Source of the DNA: Bacteroidota bacterium
GTDB lineage: Bacteria; Bacteroidota; Bacteroidia; UKL13-3
DNA length: 16,382 nucleotides
Reading direction: 5' to 3'
Assembly: GCA_947462865.1 (NCBI GenBank)
Contig: CANHRW010000024.1
Coordinates: 1 to 16,382, forward strand
Position numbers and translations under genes: made by a program. This document shows positions 1-7,781 of the stretch, one piece after another. The notes beneath the pieces are model-generated. The model was given only the letters and a program-made list of their open reading frames with translations. It ran no database searches and had not been told where the DNA came from. Positions within the stretch are counted from its first letter, which is position 1; every line of letters starts with the position of its first letter.

Positions 1-898
1 AAAAATTACTGAAGTTGCCGCCGAAAAAAGAGGCTTGTTTGCCAATCCATATAAATTTATTGATACATGCCCAGAATGCCAAGCAACCTTGATTCGAAAA
101 GAGGGCGAAGCGGTACATTATTGCCCCAATGAAAGCAATTGCCCCCCTCAATTAATTGGTAAAATAGAACATTTCATAGGTAGGAAAGCCATGAACATTG
201 ATGGATTGGGATCAGAAACAATCGGTGGCTTGTATAGAAAAGGTCTTATTCAAAACTATGCTGATTTGTATTCGTTACAAGCGAGTGATTTATTGGGCTT
301 GACATTTGAAATAGGTGAAGAAGGGGCTAAAAAATTGAGGTCTTTACAAGAAAAATCAGCACAAAACATATTGGCCGGAATTGAAGCCAGTAAACAAATT
401 CCTTTTGAAAGGGTATTGTTTGCATTGGGTATTAGAATGGTGGGTGAAACCGTTGCCAAAAAATTGGCCAAGCATTTTGGCAATATTGAAAACATTGCGC
501 AAGCGGATGCAAGTAAATTGTCTGGGGTGTTTGAAATTGGAGAGAAAATAGCCGAACAAATTGTGCGTTACTTCAGCGATCCAAACAATTTACAAATCAT
601 TGCACAATTAAAAACAGCGGGCTTATCTTTTGAAACAAGCGCTAATCAAGCGCAAGTGTTGAGCAATAAATTGGCTGGTAAAACGGTATTGGTTTCAGGT
701 ACTTTTAGCATGAGTAGAGATGCACTCAAACAATTGATAGAACAGCATGGTGGTAGAAATGTAAGTGCTGTTTCTAAAAGTTTGAGTTTGTTGGTAGCTG
801 GAGACAAAATGGGACCAGAAAAGTTAGCAAAAGCTACACAAATGGGTGTACAATTGATCTCAGAAAATGAACTGCTTGAAATGCTCAAATCCGTTTAA
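1..898 (+). CDS. ligA: NAD+-dependent DNA ligase LigA, C-terminal part (5' end outside window)
   Basis: This is the 3' part of the NAD+-dependent ligase that seals nicks during replication and repair. The frame is open from base 2 with no start, so the adenylation and OB domains lie upstream of the window. Visible in order are a four-cysteine zinc finger (Cys codons at 68, 77, 122 and 140, spaced C-x2-C-x14-C-x5-C as in LigA), helix-hairpin-helix repeats (roughly 180-600, with GIRMVGETVAKKLAKHFG) and a C-terminal BRCT domain (about 665-895, with GKTVLVSGTF and the HGG turn). The C-terminus looks complete and ends in TAA at 896-898. An apparent TTG start at 35 is not real, because the zinc-finger lead-in continues upstream of it. 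The next gene starts 20 bp downstream. Family assignment is firm; the N-terminal half is unseen. Confidence 0.96.
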   Translation, partial: KITEVAAEKRGLFANPYKFIDTCPECQATLIRKEGEAVHYCPNESNCPPQLIGKIEHFIGRKAMNIDGLGSETIGGLYRKGLIQNYADLYSLQASDLLGLTFEIGEEGAKKLRSLQEKSAQNILAGIEASKQIPFERVLFALGIRMVGETVAKKLAKHFGNIENIAQADASKLSGVFEIGEKIAEQIVRYFSDPNNLQIIAQLKTAGLSFETSANQAQVLSNKLAGKTVLVSGTFSMSRDALKQLIEQHGGRNVSAVSKSLSLLVAGDKMGPEKLAKATQMGVQLISENELLEMLKSV

Positions 899-918
899 AT
901 TTACTTATTTTCGTATTG

Positions 919-1464
919 ATGCAATTGCTCGAAAACATTAAAACAGAAATTGGCAAATTGATTTTAAACAAATCGTTTACCAAACGCGTTGCCATGCGTG
1001 TAATGCCTGATTTTGCTCAAATGCAAACAATTGCTATTTTATACGATGCCAGCAATAAACAACAGGAAGAAGAAGTTGCTCACTTTGCTGCTTTTCTTCG
1101 AGAGCAAGGAAAAAAGGTAATGATGATGGGCTTTGTGAATGAGAAGAACCTCCCCTACCAAAAGAAATTTCACATCAGTTCCCAATTTTTTTGGAAAGAA
1201 TACCTCAATTTTTTTAACCTACCCGATAAAATCAAACTCAGTGGTTTTATCAATGAAGAATACGACCTTTTGATCAATCTTTATACCGCATACCACTTGC
1301 CATTGATGGCACTGTCATCCTACAGCAATGCAAGCTACCAAATAGGAGCAAAGTTTGAGGGTGCAGAACCATTCAATGAAATTTTAATTGATGGTTCAAG
1401 CCACTCTTTATATGAATTGGGTTTACACATGGTTCATTATTTAAAAAGTATTCGCAAGCAATGA
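919..1464 (+). CDS. DUF6913-type conserved protein of unknown function
   Basis: A 181-residue soluble protein with no signal peptide or membrane segment. The pattern matches what I remember of the Bacteroidota family DUF6913: a basic N-terminal helix, a strand with AILYD (near residue 40), a helix, a second strand (VMMMGF near 70), then a YDLLINLY segment and a SNASYQIGAKFEG segment. The alternating strands and helices suggest a small Rossmann-like alpha/beta fold, which is inference. No catalytic motif is obvious. The ATG at 919 is preferred over the adjacent in-frame TTG at 916. The gene lies 20 bp after ligA and overlaps queE by 4 bp (ATGA), so it is probably co-transcribed and translationally coupled. 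Its job is unknown. The neighbourhood of DNA ligase and tRNA-modification genes is only a weak hint. Confidence 0.8.
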   Translation: MQLLENIKTEIGKLILNKSFTKRVAMRVMPDFAQMQTIAILYDASNKQQEEEVAHFAAFLREQGKKVMMMGFVNEKNLPYQKKFHISSQFFWKEYLNFFNLPDKIKLSGFINEEYDLLINLYTAYHLPLMALSSYSNASYQIGAKFEGAEPFNEILIDGSSHSLYELGLHMVHYLKSIRKQ

Positions 1465-2066
1465 ACCAAAAACAATATCCAGTAATGGAACATTTCTACA
1501 CCTTACAAGGTGAAGGAAATTTTACCGGACAGGCTGCCTATTTCATTCGATTGGGAGGTTGTGATGTAGGTTGTGTTTGGTGCGATGTCAAAGAAAGTTG
1601 GGATGCCTCAATACACCCTCAAATGCACATTGATGATTTGTTAAAAGCCATCTCACTAACTCCTGCAAAAATAGTTGTTATTACTGGAGGAGAACCCCTT
1701 TTACACCAATTAGACGAGCTTTGTCAAGCATTGAATGAGAATGGGTTAAGAACCCATATAGAAACATCAGGATCCTCTCCTTTAAGTGGACAATGGCATT
1801 GGATTTGTTTGTCACCCAAAAAATTCAAACCGGCTTTGGCAGAAGTAATTGCTGTTGCCGATGAATTAAAAATAATCGTTTTTAACAAATCTGATTTTGA
1901 ATGGGCTCAACAGTTTGAAAAACAAGCAAAATCAACTTGTAAATTGTATTTACAACCTGAATGGGACCAGCAAGAAAAAATGCTGCCAATGCTTGTAGAT
2001 TTTGTAAAAGCACATCCCAATTGGCAAGTTAGTTTACAGACTCATAAATACATGCAAATACCTTAA
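1461..2066 (+). CDS. queE: 7-carboxy-7-deazaguanine synthase QueE (radical SAM)
   Basis: QueE converts 6-carboxy-tetrahydropterin to 7-carboxy-7-deazaguanine, a step towards preQ0 and queuosine in tRNA. The protein has 201 residues, normal for the short QueE form. The N-terminal substrate-binding signature TLQGEG (residues 14-19) is followed by the radical SAM cluster Cys34-x3-Cys38-x2-Cys41, in the GGCDVGCVWCD context typical of QueE. This is the 4Fe-4S site that cleaves S-adenosylmethionine. A TGGEPLL motif near residues 75-81 is the SAM-binding GGE motif. The C-terminal QTHKYMQIP is also characteristic. The ATG overlaps the stop of the preceding gene by 4 bp, and priA follows after 10 bp. 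No other queuosine genes (queC, queD, queF) are in the window. Confidence 0.95.
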   Translation: MNQKQYPVMEHFYTLQGEGNFTGQAAYFIRLGGCDVGCVWCDVKESWDASIHPQMHIDDLLKAISLTPAKIVVITGGEPLLHQLDELCQALNENGLRTHIETSGSSPLSGQWHWICLSPKKFKPALAEVIAVADELKIIVFNKSDFEWAQQFEKQAKSTCKLYLQPEWDQQEKMLPMLVDFVKAHPNWQVSLQTHKYMQIP

Positions 2067-2076
2067 TTCCATTACG

Positions 2077-4560
2077 GTGACTGATGACTTGGCATTCCAT
2101 TCTGATGAAGCTTTGGCAACATTTGCAGATGTTGTGCTGCCTTTACATTTACAAAGAACCTATACCTATCGCATTCCACTAGAATTTGCAAAAACAGTTC
2201 AACCAGGCATGCGCGTTGCCGTACAATTTGGTGCAAAAAAAGTGTATTCCGGAATTATACAGTTGGTTCACCATAAGCCACCAGTTGGTTATGAAGCCAA
2301 ATATATTTTATCTTTTATTGATGATGCACCCATATTAGGTACAGATCAACTTAAATTTTGGGAATGGATTGCGAGCTATTATTGCGCTCATTTAGGCGAT
2401 GTTATGCAATTGGCTTTACCTGCTGCATTAAAATTAGAAAGTGAAACTACTGTTTGTTTAGCCGAAGATTTTGAAGAACAAAGTATAGAATTAGACGACC
2501 GAGAATACTTAATTATAGAGGCTTTACACCTGAGAAAAGAACTCCGCATTCAAGAGATTGAGGCCATCCTTCAACTTAAAAACACCTTACCCTATTTAAA
2601 AAGTTTGGTGAGCAAAAATGCCATCGTTTTAAAAGAAAACTTAGCAGACAAATACAAAGAAAAAAAAATCACTTGTTTGCGTATTGCCGCTCATTTAGCT
2701 TCAGAACATGCGCTTCAGGAAGTTTTTACTTTGTTAGAGAAAAAAGAAAAGCAGTTGGCTGTTTTGATGTGTTGCTTTCAATTGCAACAACAAATGCCTC
2801 ATATTCCTAAAAAAACCATTTTAGAAAAAACAGGAGTCAGCGATTCATCTATTCAAACATTGATTAAAAATGGTTACCTAGAATCTTATCAGCTAACCAT
2901 AGACCGTATTCAATTGGAAGCATTACCTCCTCAAGAATTCAGTTTAAACGACATTCAAACGGCTGCTTTCAATAGCATTGAAACCTTTTATCAAGAAAAA
3001 GATGTGGTGTTGTTACACGGTATTACATCGAGTGGTAAAACACATGTTTATGTGAAATTAATTGAAGCGCAAATAAAGGCAGGCAAACAAGTATTGATGT
3101 TACTGCCAGAAATTGCCTTGACGGCTCAAATCATTCAAAGACTCAAAAAATATTTTGGCAATACTTGTATGGCTTTTCATAGCAAATTCAGTGATGCCGA
3201 AAGGGTTGAAATCTGGAACAAAGTAAACAAACAAGAAATTCAACTCATTATAGGTGCAAGGTCTGCTTTGTTTTTGCCCTTTCATGCTTTGGGCTTGGTT
3301 ATTGTTGACGAAGAACATGAAAGCTCCTACAAACAACAAGATCCTGCTCCTAGGTACCATGCCAGAGAATCGGCCATTATGTTAGCCAAAATGATGGGTG
3401 CAAAAGTATTGTTAGGTTCTGCAACTCCATCTATAGAAAGTTATACCAATGCACTCAATGGCAAGTACGGATTGGTAGAAATGCATCAAAGGTTTGGAGA
3501 AATTCCTCAACCCGAAATGGTATTGGCAAACCTTGCAGAAGAGAACAGAACCAAAACAATTGTTGGCAATTATTTCTCAAGTACTTTGGTGCATGCCATT
3601 CAAACGGCACTCGATAAACATGAACAGATTATTTTGTTTCAAAACCGCAGGGGTTATGCACCTATCTTAGAATGTGAAACCTGTAAGTGGATTCCAAAGT
3701 GTGTCAATTGCGATATCAGTCTCACTTATCACAAATACAACCAATCTTTGAGTTGTCATTATTGTGGCTACCAAATTCAATACCCTTCTAATTGCCATGC
3801 TTGCCCCTCGAGCTTTTTAAATTTAAAAGGCTTTGGTACCGAAAAACTGGAAGATGAAATAGGCATTTTATTCCCAGCAGCCAGAATTGCCCGTTTAGAT
3901 TTTGATACCACCAGAACCAAACATGGACACGAAAAAATCATTCAAGATTTTGAGTCGCATGCTGCAGATATTTTAATTGGCACACAAATGCTCAGTAAAG
4001 GTTTGGACTTTGAAAAGGTATCTTTGGTGGGAGTTGTTAATGCCGATCAACTGCTATTTTTCCCTGATTTCAGAGCCCATGAAAGGGCTTTCCAATTGAT
4101 TGCTCAGGTTTCGGGTAGAGCCGGCAGAAAACACAAACAAGGAAAAGTCATTGTTCAAACTGCCAACCCTTCACACCCAGTAATTCAATTTATTTTGCAA
4201 TCAGACTACAAAGGTTTGTACAATTTCGATTTATTGGAGCGTAAAAAATTTGGGTATCCACCAGAAAAAAGAATCATAAAACTTTCTATTAAACACAAAG
4301 ATTTAAAAATAGCCAAAGAAGCTTCATGGCAACTCAAACAATTGCTAAGTCCATTGTTTAAAGAACAAATACTAGGCCCTGAGGCTCCATTTGTTTCTAA
4401 AATCAGAAACTATTATATCCGTGAAATTCTGCTAAAAATTGACAAAGAAGACAAACAATTGGGCTATTTAAAACAAGGTATTTTGTTTCATATTCAACAA
4501 CTCAACAAACATCCGCACTACAAATCTGTATGGGTAAGTATTGATGTTGACCCAGTATAA
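2077..4560 (+). CDS. priA: Primosomal protein N' (replication restart helicase PriA)
   Basis: PriA recognises stalled forks and D-loops and reloads the replisome, using 3'-to-5' helicase activity. At 827 residues it is full length. Residues 14-110 form the 3'-DNA-binding domain (ADVVLPLHLQRTYTYRIP). Helicase motifs follow: Walker A GITSSGKT at 315-322, Walker B DEEH at 411-414, GSATPS near 447, motif V GTQMLSKGLDF at 635-645 and motif VI QVSGRAGR at 677-684. Between the helicase lobes are eight zinc-binding cysteines, at 533, 536, 542, 545, 560, 563, 573 and 576. The start is a GTG at 2077, 10 bp after queE. The next in-frame ATG is 48 codons later and would remove the start of the DNA-binding domain. 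The gene ends only 4 bp from the stop of a convergent gene. Confidence 0.96.
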   Translation: MTDDLAFHSDEALATFADVVLPLHLQRTYTYRIPLEFAKTVQPGMRVAVQFGAKKVYSGIIQLVHHKPPVGYEAKYILSFIDDAPILGTDQLKFWEWIASYYCAHLGDVMQLALPAALKLESETTVCLAEDFEEQSIELDDREYLIIEALHLRKELRIQEIEAILQLKNTLPYLKSLVSKNAIVLKENLADKYKEKKITCLRIAAHLASEHALQEVFTLLEKKEKQLAVLMCCFQLQQQMPHIPKKTILEKTGVSDSSIQTLIKNGYLESYQLTIDRIQLEALPPQEFSLNDIQTAAFNSIETFYQEKDVVLLHGITSSGKTHVYVKLIEAQIKAGKQVLMLLPEIALTAQIIQRLKKYFGNTCMAFHSKFSDAERVEIWNKVNKQEIQLIIGARSALFLPFHALGLVIVDEEHESSYKQQDPAPRYHARESAIMLAKMMGAKVLLGSATPSIESYTNALNGKYGLVEMHQRFGEIPQPEMVLANLAEENRTKTIVGNYFSSTLVHAIQTALDKHEQIILFQNRRGYAPILECETCKWIPKCVNCDISLTYHKYNQSLSCHYCGYQIQYPSNCHACPSSFLNLKGFGTEKLEDEIGILFPAARIARLDFDTTRTKHGHEKIIQDFESHAADILIGTQMLSKGLDFEKVSLVGVVNADQLLFFPDFRAHERAFQLIAQVSGRAGRKHKQGKVIVQTANPSHPVIQFILQSDYKGLYNFDLLERKKFGYPPEKRIIKLSIKHKDLKIAKEASWQLKQLLSPLFKEQILGPEAPFVSKIRNYYIREILLKIDKEDKQLGYLKQGILFHIQQLNKHPHYKSVWVSIDVDPV

Positions 4561-4564
4561 TCAC

Positions 4565-5773
4565 TTATTGAATCCTTTTCATTCTGGCCATAAAAAAGCC
4601 GTCAAAGCCACTTTCAGATGGCAAAATGGTTTTCATTTCTTCCAATTCAAAATTGGTATTTTGGGCTAAAAACTTTTGTACCTGTTGTTCATTTTCACTC
4701 GGAAAAATGCTACAAGTTGCGTAAACCATTTTACCTCCAATTTTAACCATTGAGGCATAATTGGAAACTATTTCTTGTTGGGTATGGTGTAAGCGTTCAA
4801 TAAAACCAGCATCTAATTTCCATTTGGCATCAGGATTGCGTTTGAGCACTCCCATCCCTGAACAGGGTACATCTAACAACAAACGGTCTGCACTGTCTGC
4901 TAATTTCTTAATGGTTTTGGGTCCTTCAATTAAACGCGGTTCTACATTGCTCACTCCTGCTCTTCTACCACGCTTTTTCATTTCATCCAACTTCCATTGC
5001 TCTGTATCCATTGATATAATGCGGCCTTTGTTTCCCATTACAGCTGCCAAATGAAGGGTTTTACCTCCAGCACCTGCGCAGGCATCTATGACGCGCATAC
5101 CTGGTTCTATTTGTAAAAATGGTACAACCAGTTGTGAAGATGCATCTTGCACTTCAAACAAACCTTCTTTGAATTCAGGAGTAATGAATAAATTTTGTCT
5201 TTGGTCTAATCGCAATCCATCTTTACAACCTTCAATGACGTGCGTTTTAATTTCTCTAGCAGCCAAGCTAGCTGCCAATTGGTCTTTGGTAGTCTTTAAT
5301 AAATTTACCCTAATGACAACTGGTGCAGTATCGTTTAAAGCTTCGGCTTCTTTGTTCCATTGCTTGCCCAACTCTTTTACCCCCATTTCGTCCATCCAAT
5401 CAGGGAAAGAATAAATGAATTTTCTTTTGGTTTTAAGTTGGTTGTAGGTATGTTCTATTTTTTTAGGATCAACGTTTCTAAACTCTTGCCAATCGGGAAT
5501 TCTAACACCTTTTACAACTTGCCATGTTCCAAATAAAGTAAACAAATTGGGTTCGTTCAACTCATGGTTTTCTAATGCAGCACAGGTGGTAATGAGGCGC
5601 CAAAACCTAACCATTTCATAGGTATTTTCAGCAATAAATGCGCGGTCTCTTGCCCCCCATCTGTTGTCAGACTTTAACAATCTTTCCAATACCTTATCTG
5701 CGTACTTTGATTCTTCAAAAATCTGATAGATGGCGCTGTTAACAGCTTTGATTAAATTGAGATGAAATTTCAA
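4565..5773 (-). CDS. RsmB/NOP-family 16S rRNA (cytosine-C5) methyltransferase
   Basis: A predicted SAM-dependent RNA m5C methyltransferase of 402 residues, closest in layout to RsmB (16S rRNA C967, E. coli numbering). An N-terminal helical NusB-like region (about 1-115) precedes the RNA-binding linker and a Rossmann methyltransferase domain. Motif I is DACAGAGGKT (230-239). Motif IV is DVPCSG with Cys304, and motif VI is TCS with Cys354; in this family the motif VI cysteine attacks the base and the motif IV cysteine assists product release. The only start giving the full N-terminus is TTG at 5773, because the same frame meets a stop at 5792-5794, which is the parE stop codon. The gene lies 18 bp after parE and is probably co-transcribed with it. 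There is no C-terminal PUA domain, which argues against RsmF. The exact rRNA position modified is inferred. Confidence 0.88.
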   Translation of the reverse strand: MKFHLNLIKAVNSAIYQIFEESKYADKVLERLLKSDNRWGARDRAFIAENTYEMVRFWRLITTCAALENHELNEPNLFTLFGTWQVVKGVRIPDWQEFRNVDPKKIEHTYNQLKTKRKFIYSFPDWMDEMGVKELGKQWNKEAEALNDTAPVVIRVNLLKTTKDQLAASLAAREIKTHVIEGCKDGLRLDQRQNLFITPEFKEGLFEVQDASSQLVVPFLQIEPGMRVIDACAGAGGKTLHLAAVMGNKGRIISMDTEQWKLDEMKKRGRRAGVSNVEPRLIEGPKTIKKLADSADRLLLDVPCSGMGVLKRNPDAKWKLDAGFIERLHHTQQEIVSNYASMVKIGGKMVYATCSIFPSENEQQVQKFLAQNTNFELEEMKTILPSESGFDGFFMARMKRIQ

Positions 5774-5791
5774 ATGAGTGGTGTTAGGTGT

Positions 5792-7675
5792 TTATACTAA
5801 ATCTTCTTCTACTTCTAAATCATAAACCATGTCTTTTTCGATGCGCAAATTGTCTATGATAAAGTTTTGTCTGTCCATGGTGTTTTTTCCCATGTAATAT
5901 TCTAATAATTTCTGAATAGGTTGGTCATTCATTAACACAACCGGTTGCAAACGCATTTCTTCTCCAATAAATAAACCAAACTCTTCAGGAGAAATTTCAC
6001 CCAACCCTTTGAATCGAGTAATTTCTGCTTTGATGCCTAACTCCGTAATGGCTGCTTGTCTTTCTTGATCGTTGTAACAATAAATGGTTTTTTGTTTGTT
6101 TCTAACTCTAAACAAAGGAGTTTCCAAAATAAACAAATGGTTGTTTTTTACCAGATCAGGGAAAAACTGCAAAAAGAATGTCAGCAACAGCAAGCGAATG
6201 TGCATGCCATCCACATCTGCATCTGTTGCAATGACTATGCGGTTGTATCTTAAATCTTCAATGCTTTCTTCAATATTGAGTGCATGTTGTAACAAATTAA
6301 ACTCTTCGTTTTCATACACCACTTTTTTAGTTAAACCATAGCAATTCAATGGCTTTCCTCTTAAACTAAAAACTGCTTGAGTTTCTACTTGGCGTGATTT
6401 GGTAATAGACCCACTTGCACTGTCTCCTTCTGTTATAAAAAGGGTAGTTTCGTACTTGCGGTCATCTTTACTCTCGTTTAAATGAAACCTGCAATCTCTG
6501 AGTTTCTTATTGTGTAGATTGGCTTTTTTGGCTCTTTCATTGGCTAGTTTTTTAATGCCTGCCATTTCTTTGCGCTCTCTTTCACTTTGCAATATCCTTC
6601 TTTGCAAGGCATCGGCAGTTTCAGGATGTTTGTGTAAAAAATCGTCTAAGGATTTCTTTAAAAAATCAATGACAAACTGTTTTACTGTAGGAGAATCCGT
6701 TGGGGCCATATTGGTTGAACCCAATTTGGTTTTTGTTTGACTTTCAAAAACAGGTTCTTGAACACGTATACTCACTGCTGCAATGATGCTGGCTCTGATA
6801 TCGGCTAAATCAAAATCCTTTTTATAAAACTCTCTTACCGTTTTGGCAAAAGCTTCTCTGAAAGCATTCAAATGGGTTCCGCCTTGGGTGGTGTGCTGAC
6901 CATTTACAAAAGAATAATATTCTTCTCCGTATTGGTTTTCATGTGTTAAAGCCACTTCAATGTCTTCCCCTTTTAAATGGATAATTGGATACCTGAGTGC
7001 TTCTTCATTGGTTTTTCTTTTTAACAAATCCAATAGTCCATCTTTTGACAAGAACTTTTGATCGTTGAACCAAATGATCAAACCTGCATTGAGGTAAACA
7101 TAATTCCAGATCATGTTTTCAATGTATTCATTAATATACCTGAAATGCTTGAATATACTGTCGTCGGCAATAAATGTTACCAAAGTTCCATTGGGTTCTA
7201 TGGTATTTTCTAAAGGGTAATCGTTTACCAATTGTCCTTTTTCAAAGCTTGCTGCTTTGGTTTTACCGTCACGGTACGACTGAACCCTAAATGAAGCTGA
7301 CAAAGCATTAACAGCTTTTGTTCCTACCCCATTTAAACCTACCGATTTTTTAAATGCTGCTGAATCGTATTTACCGCCTGTATTGATTTGAGAAACACAT
7401 TCAATGACTTTTCCTAAAGGAATGCCACGGCCATAATCTCTGATTGAAACTTTGTTTTCACTTAATTTAATGTCAATTTGTTTGCCATTGCCCATGACAA
7501 ATTCATCAATACAATTGTCTATGACTTCTTTCAATAAAATATAAATTCCGTCATCCATTGAGCTGCCATCGCCCAATTTACCAATATACATACCAGGCCT
7601 TAAACGGATATGTTCTCTCCAATCTAAAGACCGAATGCTACTCTCATCATATTTAACTGTTTCGTCTGCTGCCAT
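5792..7675 (-). CDS. parE: DNA topoisomerase IV subunit B (ParE)
   Basis: ATPase subunit of topoisomerase IV, which separates interlinked daughter chromosomes together with ParC. The GHKL ATPase motifs are EVIDNCIDE with Glu50 and Asn54, DYGRGIP (80-86) and the glycine-rich lid GLNGVGTKAVNALS (113-126). The transducer domain carries VNGQHTTQGGTH (258-268) and the QTKTKLGS switch loop (313-320). The TOPRIM domain has EGDSA (416-420), DADVDG (485-490) and RFKGLGE (554-560), which bind the catalytic metals. The length (627) and the absence of an insert in the TOPRIM region fit Bacteroidota ParE. GyrB is the main alternative, but the GKLGDGSS start and MGKNTMDRQNFIIDNL end favour ParE. ATG at 7675. 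parC is not adjacent: an RsmB-like gene follows and valS precedes. Confidence 0.9.
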   Translation of the reverse strand: MAADETVKYDESSIRSLDWREHIRLRPGMYIGKLGDGSSMDDGIYILLKEVIDNCIDEFVMGNGKQIDIKLSENKVSIRDYGRGIPLGKVIECVSQINTGGKYDSAAFKKSVGLNGVGTKAVNALSASFRVQSYRDGKTKAASFEKGQLVNDYPLENTIEPNGTLVTFIADDSIFKHFRYINEYIENMIWNYVYLNAGLIIWFNDQKFLSKDGLLDLLKRKTNEEALRYPIIHLKGEDIEVALTHENQYGEEYYSFVNGQHTTQGGTHLNAFREAFAKTVREFYKKDFDLADIRASIIAAVSIRVQEPVFESQTKTKLGSTNMAPTDSPTVKQFVIDFLKKSLDDFLHKHPETADALQRRILQSERERKEMAGIKKLANERAKKANLHNKKLRDCRFHLNESKDDRKYETTLFITEGDSASGSITKSRQVETQAVFSLRGKPLNCYGLTKKVVYENEEFNLLQHALNIEESIEDLRYNRIVIATDADVDGMHIRLLLLTFFLQFFPDLVKNNHLFILETPLFRVRNKQKTIYCYNDQERQAAITELGIKAEITRFKGLGEISPEEFGLFIGEEMRLQPVVLMNDQPIQKLLEYYMGKNTMDRQNFIIDNLRIEKDMVYDLEVEEDLV

Positions 7676-7692
7676 TTTAATGCTATTATCAA

Positions 7693-7730
7693 TGTAAAAA
7701 TAATAGGAGCCAATGAAATTTGACTCCTAT
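7693..7730 (-). terminator. Hairpin with T-rich tail after valS, possible terminator
   Basis: On the minus strand, 51 bases after the valS stop, ATAGGAG (7724-7730 read in reverse complement, pairing with 7703-7709) forms a 7-bp stem. The stem continues past one A/C mismatch with three more pairs (7711-7713 with 7720-7722) around a 6-base loop. The bases that follow on the minus strand are ATTATTTTTA, a U-rich tract. This is a reasonable intrinsic terminator for valS. Because it lies 27 bases in front of parE, it could also act as a leader hairpin if transcription reads through. Confidence 0.5.
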
Positions 7731-7781
7731 CTTATACACAAGTTTGTGGATGAATTTAACGATTGTTGGAATTGGAATACA

